NCBI RefSeq assembly: GCF_005844085.1
Contig: NZ_VCDI01000003.1
Coordinates: 270,280 to 334,279 of the forward strand
DNA: 64,000 bases
Origin: Lichenicoccus roseus
GTDB lineage: Bacteria; Pseudomonadota; Alphaproteobacteria; Acetobacterales; Acetobacteraceae
Direction: 5' to 3'
Positions 28,003-41,144 of this stretch are shown one piece after another; positions within the stretch are counted from its first letter, which is position 1, and each line of letters opens with the position of its first letter. The position numbers and the translations under genes were made by a program. The notes beneath the pieces were generated by a model, which made no database searches, was not told the DNA's origin, and saw only the letters and a program-made list of their open reading frames with translations.

Positions 28003-30081
28003 TCAGGCTGCGCCGACACACCAGATCGCGAAGGCCTGCGCCAGGGCGGTCTCCTTGAGCCGCGCGTAGCGGCCGGAGGCGCCGCCGTGGCCGGCTTCCA
28101 TGTTGATACGCAGCAGGATCGGGCGGTTGCCGGTGGTGACCTGCCGCAGCTTCGCGACCCACTTGGCCGGCTCCCAGTAGGTCACGCGGGGGTCCGACAG
28201 GCCGCCGAGCGCGAGGATGGCGGGGTAGGCCACCGCGCGGATGTTGTCGTACGGGGAGTAGCCGGCGATGAGGTCGTAGGCTTCGGCGTCGGTGATCGGG
28301 TTGCCCCATTCCGGCCATTCCGGCGGCGTCAGCGGCAGCGAGACGTCGGACATGGTGTTGAGCATGTCGACGAACGGCACCTGGGCGATCACGCCGGCGA
28401 ACAGATCCGGGCGCAGGTTGGCGACGGCACCCATCAGCAGGCCGCCGGCCGAACCACCCTGCGCCACGATGCGCGCCGGGTCGGCAAGGCGCTGCTCGAC
28501 GAGATGCTGGGCGCAGGCGATGAAGTCGGTGAAGCTGTTCGGCTTGCGCGGGCCGCGCCCGTCCAGGAACCAGCCCCAGCCCTTCTCCGAGCCACCCCGG
28601 ACATGGGCGATGGCATACACCCAGCCGCGATCGACCAGGCCGAGGGCGGTGATGGAGAACGCCGGCTCGATCGCGTGGCCGTACGAGCCGTAGCCATACA
28701 GCAGCAGCGGCGCGGTGCCGATTTCGGGCGTGTCGTGGCGCATGAGGACGGTGACCGGCACCATGGTGCCGTCCGGCGCCGGCGCCTGCAGCCGCCGCGT
28801 GCGATACTGCGCGGGGTCATGGCCGGACGGGATTTCCTGTGTCTTGAGCAGGCGCCGCTCGCGGGTGTCCATGTCGTACTCGAACCATTGCCGCGGCGTG
28901 GTCGGCGACTGGTAGCCGGTGCGTAGTTTCGTGGTGTCGTACTCGTAGCTGCCATCCACCGACAGCAGGTATGCCGGCTCGTCGATGGCGATGCCGTGCG
29001 TATCGCCATCACGTCTCATGATGACGATGCTGTTGTTGGCTTCATGCCGCTCGACATAGACCAGATGATCGCGGAACGACCGTTCGCGTACGATATAATG
29101 GCCAGGACGGTACGGCACGAGGTCCCGCCAGTGCTCGCGCGAGAACGCATCCGCCGGGGTCTGCATCAGCTTGAAATCGACGGCGCCGTCGAGGTTGGTG
29201 CGGATGATGAAACGGTCGCCCCAGTGCGACAGCGAGTAGCGCACGCCCTTGTCGCGGGCGGCGACCAGGACCGGTGCCGCGGTGGGGTCGGAGGCCGGGA
29301 TCAGCCAGGTCTCGGTGGTTTCCTGGTCGCCGCACTCGAGGGTGATCCACTCTCGCGACGACGTGGTGCCGACGCCGATGAAGAAGCCCGGATCGTGTTC
29401 CTCGTAGACAAGCTCGTCATCTCCACCACGCGCGGGCCGGCGGTAGATGCGCGTCGGGCGGCCGTTGTCGTCGCGGAAGGTCCAGAACAGGAAGCGGCTG
29501 CAGGGCGAGAAGGTGAAGTCGCCGGTGCTGCTCTCGATGGCATGGTCCAGCAGCGTGCCGGTCTCGAGATCGAGCACGCGGATGCGGTAGACCTCCGAGC
29601 CCTGCGCGTCCTCGGCATAGGCGAACAGGCGGTGGTCGTTGCCGTGCTGGGCGTCGGCGACGACGAAATAGTCGTGCGGCTTCGCCAGCGCGTCGACATC
29701 GAGCAGCACCTGTTCGTTTCCACCGCCGCGTGGACGCCGCGCATAGACCGGCTGCTCGGCGCCGTCGGCATAGCGCGCATAGTATTCCCAATCGCCATCC
29801 GGCAGCGGCGGCGACATCTCGTCCGGTTTCAGGCGGCCCTTCATCTCGTCCAGCAGCGTCGCCTGCAGCGCCTCGGTCGGCGCCAGCATCGCCGCGGTGT
29901 AGGCATTCTCGGCGCGCAGATGGGTCGCGATATCATCGCGCAGCACCGCCGGATCGCGCAGCACGCGTTGCCAGTTCTCGTCCTTCATCCAGGCATAGTC
30001 GTCGGTGCGGGTGCGCCCGAGCTGCTCGATGCGCAGCGGCCGACGCCCGGCGGCGGGCGGCTGGAGTGGGTTGGCGTCCAT
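28003..30081 (-). CDS. ptrB: Oligopeptidase B (S9A serine peptidase)
   Basis: 692 residues. The N-terminal beta-propeller begins after RTRTDDYAWMKDENW, and the C-terminal alpha/beta-hydrolase domain carries the triad: Ser544 in GGSAGGLLMG, Asp630 in LSDPRV and His665 in EAGHGG. Surrounding segments (RGGSEKGWGWFLDGR, YSPYDNI) match the PtrB subgroup that cuts after Lys/Arg in short peptides. It has no signal peptide and so is likely cytoplasmic. It lies 33 bp downstream of recG on the same strand and may be co-transcribed with it. Confidence 0.95.
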   Translation of the reverse strand: MDANPLQPPAAGRRPLRIEQLGRTRTDDYAWMKDENWQRVLRDPAVLRDDIATHLRAENAYTAAMLAPTEALQATLLDEMKGRLKPDEMSPPLPDGDWEYYARYADGAEQPVYARRPRGGGNEQVLLDVDALAKPHDYFVVADAQHGNDHRLFAYAEDAQGSEVYRIRVLDLETGTLLDHAIESSTGDFTFSPCSRFLFWTFRDDNGRPTRIYRRPARGGDDELVYEEHDPGFFIGVGTTSSREWITLECGDQETTETWLIPASDPTAAPVLVAARDKGVRYSLSHWGDRFIIRTNLDGAVDFKLMQTPADAFSREHWRDLVPYRPGHYIVRERSFRDHLVYVERHEANNSIVIMRRDGDTHGIAIDEPAYLLSVDGSYEYDTTKLRTGYQSPTTPRQWFEYDMDTRERRLLKTQEIPSGHDPAQYRTRRLQAPAPDGTMVPVTVLMRHDTPEIGTAPLLLYGYGSYGHAIEPAFSITALGLVDRGWVYAIAHVRGGSEKGWGWFLDGRGPRKPNSFTDFIACAQHLVEQRLADPARIVAQGGSAGGLLMGAVANLRPDLFAGVIAQVPFVDMLNTMSDVSLPLTPPEWPEWGNPITDAEAYDLIAGYSPYDNIRAVAYPAILALGGLSDPRVTYWEPAKWVAKLRQVTTGNRPILLRINMEAGHGGASGRYARLKETALAQAFAIWCVGAA

Positions 30082-30114
30082 TCGGGTGGCTCCGTCGAGA
30101 GGTGCTGAGTGTGG

Positions 30115-32316
30115 TCAGCCGGAATGCAGGGTGCGCAGTGCATCGGTGCGGCCGAACAGGTCGAGCAGCACCGTGACAGCCTGCCCGCGCGGCGAGGTCA
30201 ATGCGGGATCGCGATCGAGCAGCATCTCGGCATCCTGCCAGGCGAGACGCAGCAGTTCGTCGAAGCGCGGGCCGGCGGCGAGGCGGAAGCCGGGCAGGCC
30301 GGATTGCCGGCGCCCCATCAGGTCGCCGCCGCCGCGCAGGCGATGGTCCTCGTCGGCGATCAGGAAGCCGTCCTCGGTCTCGCGCAGCATGGCGAGGCGC
30401 TGGCGCGCACTTGCGGTGAGCGCGTCGTCATGCAGCAGCAGGCAGTAGCTGACCTCGCCACCGCGCCCGACCCGACCGCGCAGCTGGTGCAGCTGCGCCA
30501 GCCCGAAACGCTCGGCATGCTCGATCACCATGATGGTCGCACCGGGAACATCGACGCCGACCTCGATCACCGTGGTGGCGACCAGGATGCGCGTGCGGCC
30601 GGCCGCGAAATCCGCCAAGGCCGCCTCGCGCACGGCGATGTCCTGCCTGCCGTGCGCCAGCCCGACGCGGCCGAGGCCGAACCGCTCGGTCAGCGAGGCG
30701 TGCCGGGCCTCCGCCGCCGCCACGTCGAGCAGCTCGCTCTCGCTGACCAGCGGGCAGACCCAGAACGCCTGCGCTCCGCCGCCTTGGGCCCCGCCGCTCT
30801 GGGTACCGCCGGCGAGCGCACGGGAGATGCCGGCGCAGACCTCCTCCATGGCGGCGATGGCGTGCAGGCTGGTGCGTATCGGCTTGCGGCCGGGTGGTTT
30901 GCCGTCGAGCCGGCTGACCTGCATCTCGCCCCACTGGGTCAGCAGCAGGGTGCGCGGGATGGGGGTTGCCGTCATCACCAGGATGTCGGTCATCTCACCC
31001 TTGTCGCCAAGCATGAGGCGCTGCTCGACGCCGAAACGATGCTGCTCGTCGATCACCGCGAGTGCGAGGTCGTCGAAGGCAACGCCATGCTGGAACAGCG
31101 CGTGGGTGCCGACCGCGAGCTTCACCCGGCCGGAGGCGAGATCGTCCAGCGCCTGCTTGCGGGCGCGCCCCTTGATGCTGCCGGTGAGCAGGGCGACCGG
31201 CACCGGCGACAGCCGGCTCAGCGTCGCGTGGTGCTGGCGGGCCAGGATCTCGGTCGGCACCATCAACGCCGATTGCAGGCCGCATTCGGCGGCGCGCAGC
31301 ATGGCCATCAACGCCACCAGCGTCTTGCCGGCGCCGACATCGCCCTGCAGCAGGCGCAGCATCCGGGTCGGGGCGGCGAGGTCGGCATCGATCTCGGCCA
31401 GCACATGGCGCTGCGCCGGGGTGGGAAGGTGGCCGAAGGTGGCCAGCGCCTGGCGCCGCAGCGTGTCGTCGCCGGATAGGCCACGGCCCGGACGGGTACG
31501 GCTGCGTCGGCGGGCACGCCCCACCGCGACCTGGCTCGCCAGCAGCTCGTCGCACCCCAGCCGCTGGCGGGCAGCGTCCAATCTCTTCGCGAGGGTGACC
31601 GGGTCGGCGTCGACGAGGGTGTCACCGGGGAAATGCAGCAGGCGCAGCGCCTCGGCAAAGCCGGGCCACTTCTCGCGGGCGACCACCGATGGCTCCAGCC
31701 ATTCGGGCAGCTCCGGCACCCGCTCCAGGGCGATGCGCAGGCTGCGTGCGACGACCTTCGGGACCAGTCCGGCGGTGAGCGGCCAGGAGGCTTCCAGCAG
31801 CGGCAGCTCGTTGGCGCGGGTGCGCGGCAGCATGTGCTCCGGATGCGCCATGCTGAGGCGGTTGCCGTACTGTTCCAGGCGTCCGGACACCATCAGCTCG
31901 GCACCCGGAGCAAGGCCGCGCGCCTGGTGCTGGCTGAAGAACACCAGCTCGGCGGTGCCGCTGCCGTCGCCGACCAGCACGCGCCAGGGTTGCCGCGGCC
32001 GCTGCGGGCGATCGAGTCGCTGCACGGTGACGGCGAGGGTGGCGATGCGTCCGGCCTCGGCCTCGGCGAGCCGCGGCCGGTAGCGGCGGTCGATCATGCC
32101 TTCGGGCAGATGGAACAGCAGGTCGAGCAGCGTCGGGCCGCCGACCGCGCGGGCGAGCAGGCCGACGAGACCGGCATTGAGCGGCAGGGACGAAAGCGGC
32201 GCGCGCAAAGCGTCGTGCGGCGACGCCGGCCGGACGGCTTCTTCGGCAGCCGGCTCGGGCGGGCGTCGCCCGTGCTGCCGGGATGCGGGCTGCTGGGATG
32301 CGGTCTGCTGGGACAA
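30115..32316 (-). CDS. recG: ATP-dependent DNA helicase RecG
   Basis: 733 residues. An N-terminal wedge/OB domain (RPWRVLVGDGSGTAELVFF-like) is followed by the SF2 helicase core: GDVGAGKT with Lys331, DEQHRFGVEQR near 420, TATPIPRTL, and VLVATTVIEVGVDVP with QLRGRVGRG in domain 2. RecG remodels stalled replication forks and Holliday junctions. The start is uncertain: TTG 32316 opens the frame, giving a Gln/Ser/Ala-rich leader of about 45 residues. A Gly/Gln-rich insertion (GGTQSGGAQGGGAQ) sits inside the second helicase domain. sdhE-mfd are divergent, the usual alphaproteobacterial arrangement. Confidence 0.96.
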   Translation of the reverse strand: MSQQTASQQPASRQHGRRPPEPAAEEAVRPASPHDALRAPLSSLPLNAGLVGLLARAVGGPTLLDLLFHLPEGMIDRRYRPRLAEAEAGRIATLAVTVQRLDRPQRPRQPWRVLVGDGSGTAELVFFSQHQARGLAPGAELMVSGRLEQYGNRLSMAHPEHMLPRTRANELPLLEASWPLTAGLVPKVVARSLRIALERVPELPEWLEPSVVAREKWPGFAEALRLLHFPGDTLVDADPVTLAKRLDAARQRLGCDELLASQVAVGRARRRSRTRPGRGLSGDDTLRRQALATFGHLPTPAQRHVLAEIDADLAAPTRMLRLLQGDVGAGKTLVALMAMLRAAECGLQSALMVPTEILARQHHATLSRLSPVPVALLTGSIKGRARKQALDDLASGRVKLAVGTHALFQHGVAFDDLALAVIDEQHRFGVEQRLMLGDKGEMTDILVMTATPIPRTLLLTQWGEMQVSRLDGKPPGRKPIRTSLHAIAAMEEVCAGISRALAGGTQSGGAQGGGAQAFWVCPLVSESELLDVAAAEARHASLTERFGLGRVGLAHGRQDIAVREAALADFAAGRTRILVATTVIEVGVDVPGATIMVIEHAERFGLAQLHQLRGRVGRGGEVSYCLLLHDDALTASARQRLAMLRETEDGFLIADEDHRLRGGGDLMGRRQSGLPGFRLAAGPRFDELLRLAWQDAEMLLDRDPALTSPRGQAVTVLLDLFGRTDALRTLHSG

Positions 32317-32387
32317 GTTGCTGCTGGCATCCTCGGTCGGTATGGGCTGACAGGCAGGGGGTGCGCCGCTATATGACAGCGCGCGCC

Positions 32388-32749
32388 ATGGAACAAACCG
32401 CCATTCCTGATACTCCGTCCACGCCGGCTCCGCACTCTCCCGCCCCGCCGGAGGGGATCCTGCCTTCGGACGGGGCCCGGCGGCGCCGTATCCTGTTCAG
32501 GGCCACCCACCGCGGCACCCATGAAACCGACATCCTGATCGGCGGGTTCGTGCAGGCGGGTCTCGCCGGCTTCAGCGGCGAGGAACTCGATGCGCTCGAG
32601 GAGATCATGGAATTGCCCGACGTCGACCTCGCTGACTGGCTGACCGGGCGCCGTCCGATCCCTCCCGAATCCGACAGCCCGATGCTGCGGCGCATCGAGG
32701 ACGCCTCGCACGAGACTGCCCGCAACGCGCGCCTCGGGCTGGTGCAGCG

Positions 32750-32753
<4 letters not shown>
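32388..32753 (+). CDS. sdhE: Succinate dehydrogenase assembly factor SdhE
   Basis: 121 residues from ATG 32388; ATG 32373 (five codons earlier) is also possible. After a Pro-rich N-terminus of about 35 residues comes RRRRILFRATHRGTHETD with the RGxxE signature of the SdhE/SDH5 family, then FSGEELDALEEIMELPDVDLADWLTGRRPIP. SdhE helps attach FAD to succinate dehydrogenase. The stop overlaps the mfd start (TTGA). The divergent recG start lies about 70 bp away, so both promoters are in a short shared region. Confidence 0.93.
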
Positions 32754-36261
<3,508 letters not shown>

Positions 36262-36262
<1 letters not shown>

Positions 36263-37053
36263 TGCAGCCGGATGCTGTCACGCTCCAGGGGCGGGTCGCA
36301 CTGGTGACGGGTGCTGCGAGCGGCATCGGGGCGGCTGTCGCGAGGCGCCTGGTCGCCGCAGGGGCCCAGGTGGCGATCGCCGATCTCGATCTCGCGCAAG
36401 CGGAGCGGCTGGCGGCGTCGCTCGGCAGCGGCGTGGCAATCGCCGTGGCGATGGATGTCACGGAGGAGGCCCAGGTCGAGGCCGGCGTTGCCGCCGTGGT
36501 GCAGCAGTTTGGCCGGCTCGACATCCTGGTCAGCAATGCCGGTGTCCAGCATGTGCAGCCGATCGTGGAATTGTCGCTCGCCGACTGGCGCCGGGTCACC
36601 GCGATCCATCTGGACGCCGCCTTCCTGACCACGCGTGCGGCGATGCGGGCGATGCAGACGCAAGGCGCTGGCGGCAGCATCATCTACATGGGCTCGGTGC
36701 ATTCCAAGGAGGCGTCACCGTACAAGGCGCCTTATGTCGCAGCGAAGCATGCACTGATCGGGCTGGCCAAGGTGGTGGCCAGGGAAGGTGCGGTGGACGG
36801 CATACGCGCCAACGTGGTGTGCCCGGGCTTCGTGCTGACGCCGCTGGTGCAGCGGCAGATCCCCGAGCATGCGGCACGGCTCGGGATCAGCGAGGATGCG
36901 GTGCGTAGCCAGGTGCTGCTCAAGGACACCGTCGACGGCGAATTCACCACCGTGGAGGATGTCGCCGAAGCGGTCCTGTTCTTCGCAGGCTTCGGCAGCA
37001 ACGCCCTGACCGGGCAGTCGCTGGTGGTGAGCCACGGCTGGAGCATGCAGTAG
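36262..37053 (+). CDS. Short-chain dehydrogenase, 3-hydroxybutyrate dehydrogenase-like
   Basis: 263 residues. The Rossmann start VTGAASGIGAAVA, SNAGVQHV, catalytic Ser145 and the Y-x3-K pair Tyr158/Lys162 are all present. YKAPYVAAKHALIGLAKVVA, CPGFVLTPLVQRQI and the ending GQSLVVSHGWSMQ resemble D-3-hydroxybutyrate dehydrogenase, which interconverts 3-hydroxybutyrate and acetoacetate using NAD. The frame is open upstream inside mfd, but ATG 36262 (overlapping the mfd TGA by one base) is the sensible start. Substrate is inferred from these segments; another hydroxyacid is possible. Confidence 0.9.
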
Positions 37054-37382
37054 TCTGCTGCCCACGCCGGGCGGTCGACATGACCGCACGGTCCGCGACA
37101 AGCCGGAAAAAATGCTGGTTGCACTATCGACGCTTTCGGGTCGCGAGATCTTGAAGGGATAAACCGGGCGCCGACGGTGTTTCGTTATCGGCACAAATTG
37201 CCGAAGCCCGGCCGTCCGCCTACGATCATCGACGATCGGTATGCCCGCACGAGGAAAAGGTGTGCTCGATCAACGAACGAAAGGAGCTTCAACCTCCTCG
37301 TGAGACACCGGACCCGGGACGGCCGCATTTCCGCCTGATCCGGTTTGCGTCCAAGTAAAACAAAAAATGAGGAAACGTTCGA
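37054..37382 (+). other. Intergenic region upstream of the GH3 gene
   Basis: This 329-bp stretch holds no gene. It contains GACCG-CA-CGGTC (37082-37093) and an imperfect palindrome around CGATCATCGACGATCG, either of which could be a binding site of a sugar-responsive repressor. GAGGAA (37370 region) before ATG 37383 is the ribosome binding site. I see no convincing promoter pair. Confidence 0.4.
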
Positions 37383-40322
37383 ATGATCAGCATCGACGGC
37401 TGCCGGACGGCAGCCAGGCCGGCATGCGTGCCGCGACCTGCAACAACGAACATCTCCGCCAGGCATACACGGCGCCTCCGGTGGGCCGGCGCGGCACTGC
37501 CAGCCCTCCTGATCGGATTTGCGCCGCTGCACGCAGCGATCGCCGGACCGGTGGGCAATCCCGCAGACTGCCCATGGCTCAATACGGCTTTGCCGATTGC
37601 GACCCGCGTCGACATGGTGCTCGCGAACATGACGGTCGCAGACGAGATCGCGCTGGTACAGGGCAACGGCACCAGCGAGAGCACGCCGCCCGCGGTACCC
37701 TATGTGTTCTTCACCGCCGCCAATCCCAGGCTTTGCATTCCCGGCATCGGCTACGAGGACGGACCGGCCGGCGTGGCGGATACCCTTACCAACGTCACGC
37801 AGTTTCCTGCCGGCATCGCCGTAGCCGCGAGTTTTTCCAAGGATGATGCCCTGCTCTATGGCGCGACGCTCGGAGCGGAGCAGGCTGCGAAAGGCGCCGG
37901 CGCCGATCTCGGCCCGACCGTCAACATCGATCGGGACCCGCGCTGGGGCCGCACCTTCGAGAGCCTGTCCGAAGATCCGGCGCTCACCGCCGGCATCGGC
38001 GCCGCGGTGATCAAGGGTATCCAGAGCCAGCGTGTCCTGGCGCAGGTCAAGCATTTCGACGCCTACAACCAGGAGACCAACCGCAACACGCAGGCGGACG
38101 ACGTCATCGTCTCCGACCGCACGCTGCACGAGATCTACCAGCCCGCCTTCAGGGCGGCGATCAACGATGCAGGCTCCGCCTCGCTGATGTGCGCGTACTC
38201 GTCGATTAACGGTTTCTATGCCTGCCAGAGCCGGTCGCTGCTGACCGGCGTGCTGCGCAACGAGCTAGACTTCAAGGGTCTCGTCATGTCGGACTACGGC
38301 GCGATCCACGATCTCAGCGCCGCCACCGCCGGCACCGATTCCGAGCAGCCGGAGAACACCTATTTCGGCGCCCCGCTGCAGGCCGCGGTCACCAACGGCA
38401 CGCTCTCCCGCGCCGTGCTGAACTCGCAGGTCGAGCCGATCCTGTATGAGATGTTCCGGTATGATTTCTTCAACGACCCGCCGCCGGTCACCACCTCGGC
38501 GGTCGCGACGTCGCCCCAGCATGTCGCCACCAGCAACGCGCTCGCCGAAGCGGGCAGCGTGCTGCTCAAGGACACGGCGAGCCTTCTGCCGCTCAAGCCC
38601 GGCGCCAATATCGCCGTCATCGGCCCGGCCGCGTCGGCGCAGGTGACCACCAGCGGTGGCGGCAGTGCCCATGTCGTTCCCGGGCCGATCGTTTCGCCAC
38701 TGAGCGGGATACAGGCTGCAGCCACTGGCAGCGTCACCTACCAGCAGGGCCTGCCGACCGATGCACAGCTGACGCCGATACCGGCCGGCGATCTTTCCAC
38801 CCCATACGCCGCCACCAACTACGGCGGTTCCTACAGCGCGACGCTGACCGCGCCGGAAACCGGCACCTACATCTTGGGCTTCAGCAATCCCGGCAGTTAT
38901 ACCGTATCCTCGCTTGCCATCAACGGCACGACGCTCATCAACAATCCGGGCACGCCGCCGGTCTCGGTCTACTCGGCCTCGATCCAGCTCACTGCCGGGC
39001 AGACCTACAGCCTGACGCTCGGGGGCGCCGGACCGGCCAGCGGACTGGTCTGGGCCACGCCGTCGACGATCCAGTCCTACGTCGCCCCCGCGGTCGCCGC
39101 CGCGCGTGCCGCCGGGACCGCCATCGTGGTGGTCGCCGACAACACGGAATCCGAGGCCGCCGACCGCCCGAACCTGTCGCTGTCATCGGCGCAGGATGCG
39201 CTTATCGAAGCGGTGGCCGCCGTCAATCCGCACACCGTCGTGGTGGTGCAGGCCGGCGCGCCGATCACCATGCCCTGGCTCGGGAATGTCGGTGCCGTGC
39301 TCGACACCTGGTATCCCGGCCAGACCGACGGCACCGCGGTCGCCGACCTGCTGTACGGCAAGGCGAACCCCGGCGGTCACCTGCCGGTCACTTTCCCGAC
39401 CAGCCTGAGCGCGATCCCGACCGCATCGGCGGCGCAGTTCCCGGGCCAGAACAATACGGTTGCGTATTCGGAGGGCCTGCTGGTCGGCTATCGCTGGTTC
39501 GACCAGAACAACGTGGCGCCGCTGTTCCCGTTCGGCTTCGGGCTGTCCTACACGACCTTCAGGTACAGCGGCCTGCAGGTCGAGAATTCGTCCGTGGACG
39601 GCGTGACGCCGGTACGGGTCAGCGCCACCGTCACCAATACCGGGAGCGTCGCCGGTAGCGATGCGGCGCAGCTCTATCTCGGCTATCCCGCCGCCGCCGG
39701 CGAACCGCCGCGCAAGCTGGTCGATTTCAGGCGGGTCACCCTGGCGCCCGGCGAAACCAGGCGGCTGACCTTCACCATCCGCCCGAGCGACGAATGGTGG
39801 TGGAACGGCACCGGCTGGGACGAGAGCACCGGCCAGTACAAGGTCTGGATCGGCGACAGCTCGGCCTTGTCCGACCTGACGGCGACCGGGAGCTATTCGA
39901 TGCAGGGCGGCATCGGCCACCGGCAGGTGACGGTCACGGCGCCGCGCAGCTTTACCGCCGGTGCTGCCGGCACCGCGGTGGTGACGCTCAGCGCCGGCGG
40001 TAGCCAGTCGCTGTCCGACGTCGACCTCTCGCTCGCCGCACCCGGCGGGTGGAAGGTGCAGCCGACGAGCGCCACCGAGTTCAGGAACGTGCTGCCCGGC
40101 CAGGCGCTCAGCGTCGCCTTTGCGCTGACGCCGCCGGCAAGTGCGGTCACCCGCGAAGTCACGTTGTTCGGCACCGCCGACTTCGCGCCCGGCGCCTGCC
40201 CGAAGGCGATCGATGCGCAGGTGGCCAACCCGGTCCAACTCGCCCAGGACGCGGCGCGCGGTCGTGAGCCGTGCCCGGCCGCGATACGGCACGGCGGCGT
40301 GTCGGCCCGCTTGCTGAACTAG
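37383..40322 (+). CDS. Secreted GH3-family beta-glucosidase/xylosidase
   Basis: 979 residues. A long N-terminal signal region ends after ALLIGFAPLHAAIA. The GH3 barrel carries RDPRWGRTFESLSEDP, QVKHFDAYNQE (substrate-binding KH) and the nucleophile Asp304 in VMSDYGA. The alpha/beta sandwich is interrupted by a PA14-like insertion (YAATNYGGSYSATLTAPETG). A fibronectin-III-like domain follows, then a C-terminal NEW3-type domain (LSLAAPGGWKV, VLPGQALSVAF). GH3 enzymes release glucose, xylose or related sugars from the ends of oligosaccharides. Located alone between mfd-SDR and an amidase relic. A terminator follows at 40328-40350. Confidence 0.92.
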   Translation: MISIDGCRTAARPACVPRPATTNISARHTRRLRWAGAALPALLIGFAPLHAAIAGPVGNPADCPWLNTALPIATRVDMVLANMTVADEIALVQGNGTSESTPPAVPYVFFTAANPRLCIPGIGYEDGPAGVADTLTNVTQFPAGIAVAASFSKDDALLYGATLGAEQAAKGAGADLGPTVNIDRDPRWGRTFESLSEDPALTAGIGAAVIKGIQSQRVLAQVKHFDAYNQETNRNTQADDVIVSDRTLHEIYQPAFRAAINDAGSASLMCAYSSINGFYACQSRSLLTGVLRNELDFKGLVMSDYGAIHDLSAATAGTDSEQPENTYFGAPLQAAVTNGTLSRAVLNSQVEPILYEMFRYDFFNDPPPVTTSAVATSPQHVATSNALAEAGSVLLKDTASLLPLKPGANIAVIGPAASAQVTTSGGGSAHVVPGPIVSPLSGIQAAATGSVTYQQGLPTDAQLTPIPAGDLSTPYAATNYGGSYSATLTAPETGTYILGFSNPGSYTVSSLAINGTTLINNPGTPPVSVYSASIQLTAGQTYSLTLGGAGPASGLVWATPSTIQSYVAPAVAAARAAGTAIVVVADNTESEAADRPNLSLSSAQDALIEAVAAVNPHTVVVVQAGAPITMPWLGNVGAVLDTWYPGQTDGTAVADLLYGKANPGGHLPVTFPTSLSAIPTASAAQFPGQNNTVAYSEGLLVGYRWFDQNNVAPLFPFGFGLSYTTFRYSGLQVENSSVDGVTPVRVSATVTNTGSVAGSDAAQLYLGYPAAAGEPPRKLVDFRRVTLAPGETRRLTFTIRPSDEWWWNGTGWDESTGQYKVWIGDSSALSDLTATGSYSMQGGIGHRQVTVTAPRSFTAGAAGTAVVTLSAGGSQSLSDVDLSLAAPGGWKVQPTSATEFRNVLPGQALSVAFALTPPASAVTREVTLFGTADFAPGACPKAIDAQVANPVQLAQDAARGREPCPAAIRHGGVSARLLN

Positions 40323-40327
40323 AGCAT

Positions 40328-40350
40328 GGCCGGCTCGGTTTGAGCCGGCC
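40328..40350 (+). terminator. Terminator of the GH3 gene
   Basis: GGCCGGCTC (40328-40336), loop GGTTT and GAGCCGGCC (40342-40350) form a perfect 9-bp stem 5 bp after the stop codon. Confidence 0.7.
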
Positions 40351-40518
40351 TACCCCTCCGGCACCGGTCGGGGGATCGCTCCGGACCGGCCGACGAGCTG
40401 CATACCACTGCCAGCGGTGCCGCCTGGATCCCGCTCCAACGGGGCTGCCTGCTGCTGGAAAGCCACTACTACGGTCCTGCCTGAGCACGCCCGCCTGGGA
40501 CGCGACGGAGGGGCCGCC
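40351..40518 (+). other. Non-coding stretch before the amidase relic
   Basis: No intact gene. One frame (40404-40484) reads TTASGAAWIPLQRGCLLLES and ends HYYGPA-stop, looking like the C-terminal end of some protein, which could mean a second gene remnant. I cannot name its family. Confidence 0.25.
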
Positions 40519-41090
40519 ATGCCGGAAACCAGCAGCAGTGGCCGCCTCGAAGCGGCGCTCGCCCTGATCGCCGATCCCGCCGGGTGTCTGCGGACGCAGC
40601 CCGCGCTGCCGCCCGCGCGTCGGATGAACGAGCGGCCCAACGCGCCGCGCTTGGTCCTCTCGACAGGCGCCTGGTCTCGATCAAGGCTTTGTTCGACGTG
40701 CCGGGCGCCGGGCGCGGCTTACGAAGCCTCTATGGCCTCGATCCACGCACGCGGGCATGCATCGAGGCCGGGCGCAGCCTGACCGCGGCCGACTACATAT
40801 TCATGACCCGCCGGTGGGCGAAGCTGATCGCGCAGGCCGACGCGCGGCTTGCCTCGGGCGAGGTGCTGGTGCTTCCCACCGTGCCGATCATGGCGCCGCC
40901 GATCGCGGCGATGGCAGAGCCCGCCGCGTTCCAGCGGGTCAACGGGCTGCTGTCGCGCCGCCCCCAAATTGCCAACCTGCCGGACCTGCCGGCGACCTCG
41001 CTACCACTGCCGGTGCCTCCCGGCCGGATTGATGCTGATAGCTTGGCACGGCCAGGACCAGTGGCTGCAGCCGTGGAGAGAAGCCTCGGA
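40519..41090 (+). pseudogene. Decayed amidase (amidase signature family) gene
   Basis: Pieces of one amidase lie in different frames. From ATG 40519, which keeps a perfect GGAGGGG ribosome binding site, the frame reads GRLEAALALIADPAG. The next piece (from about 40584, another frame) reads DAARAAARASDERAAQRAALGP and LDRRLVSIKALFDV, the normal amidase N-terminus. It then jumps directly to LYGLDPRTRACIEAGRSL and LVLPTVPIMAPPIAAM, the C-terminal part, so about 250 residues including the Ser-Ser-Lys active site are deleted. A third piece near 41028-41085 returns to the first frame with AGLMLIAWHGQD. Two frameshifts plus an internal deletion mean it cannot work. The intact relatives hydrolyse amides and are about 450 residues long. 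Confidence 0.8.
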
Positions 41091-41144
41091 CCATGAAGTG
41101 GCGGCCGGACGCGATGCCCTGCAGCAATCGCCGGCCCCTGCCGA

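Noticed and set aside
40404..40484. Apparent C-terminal peptide ending HYYGPA
   Set aside because: Only 26 codons; it may be a gene remnant but cannot be assigned to a family, so it is mentioned only as part of the non-coding stretch.
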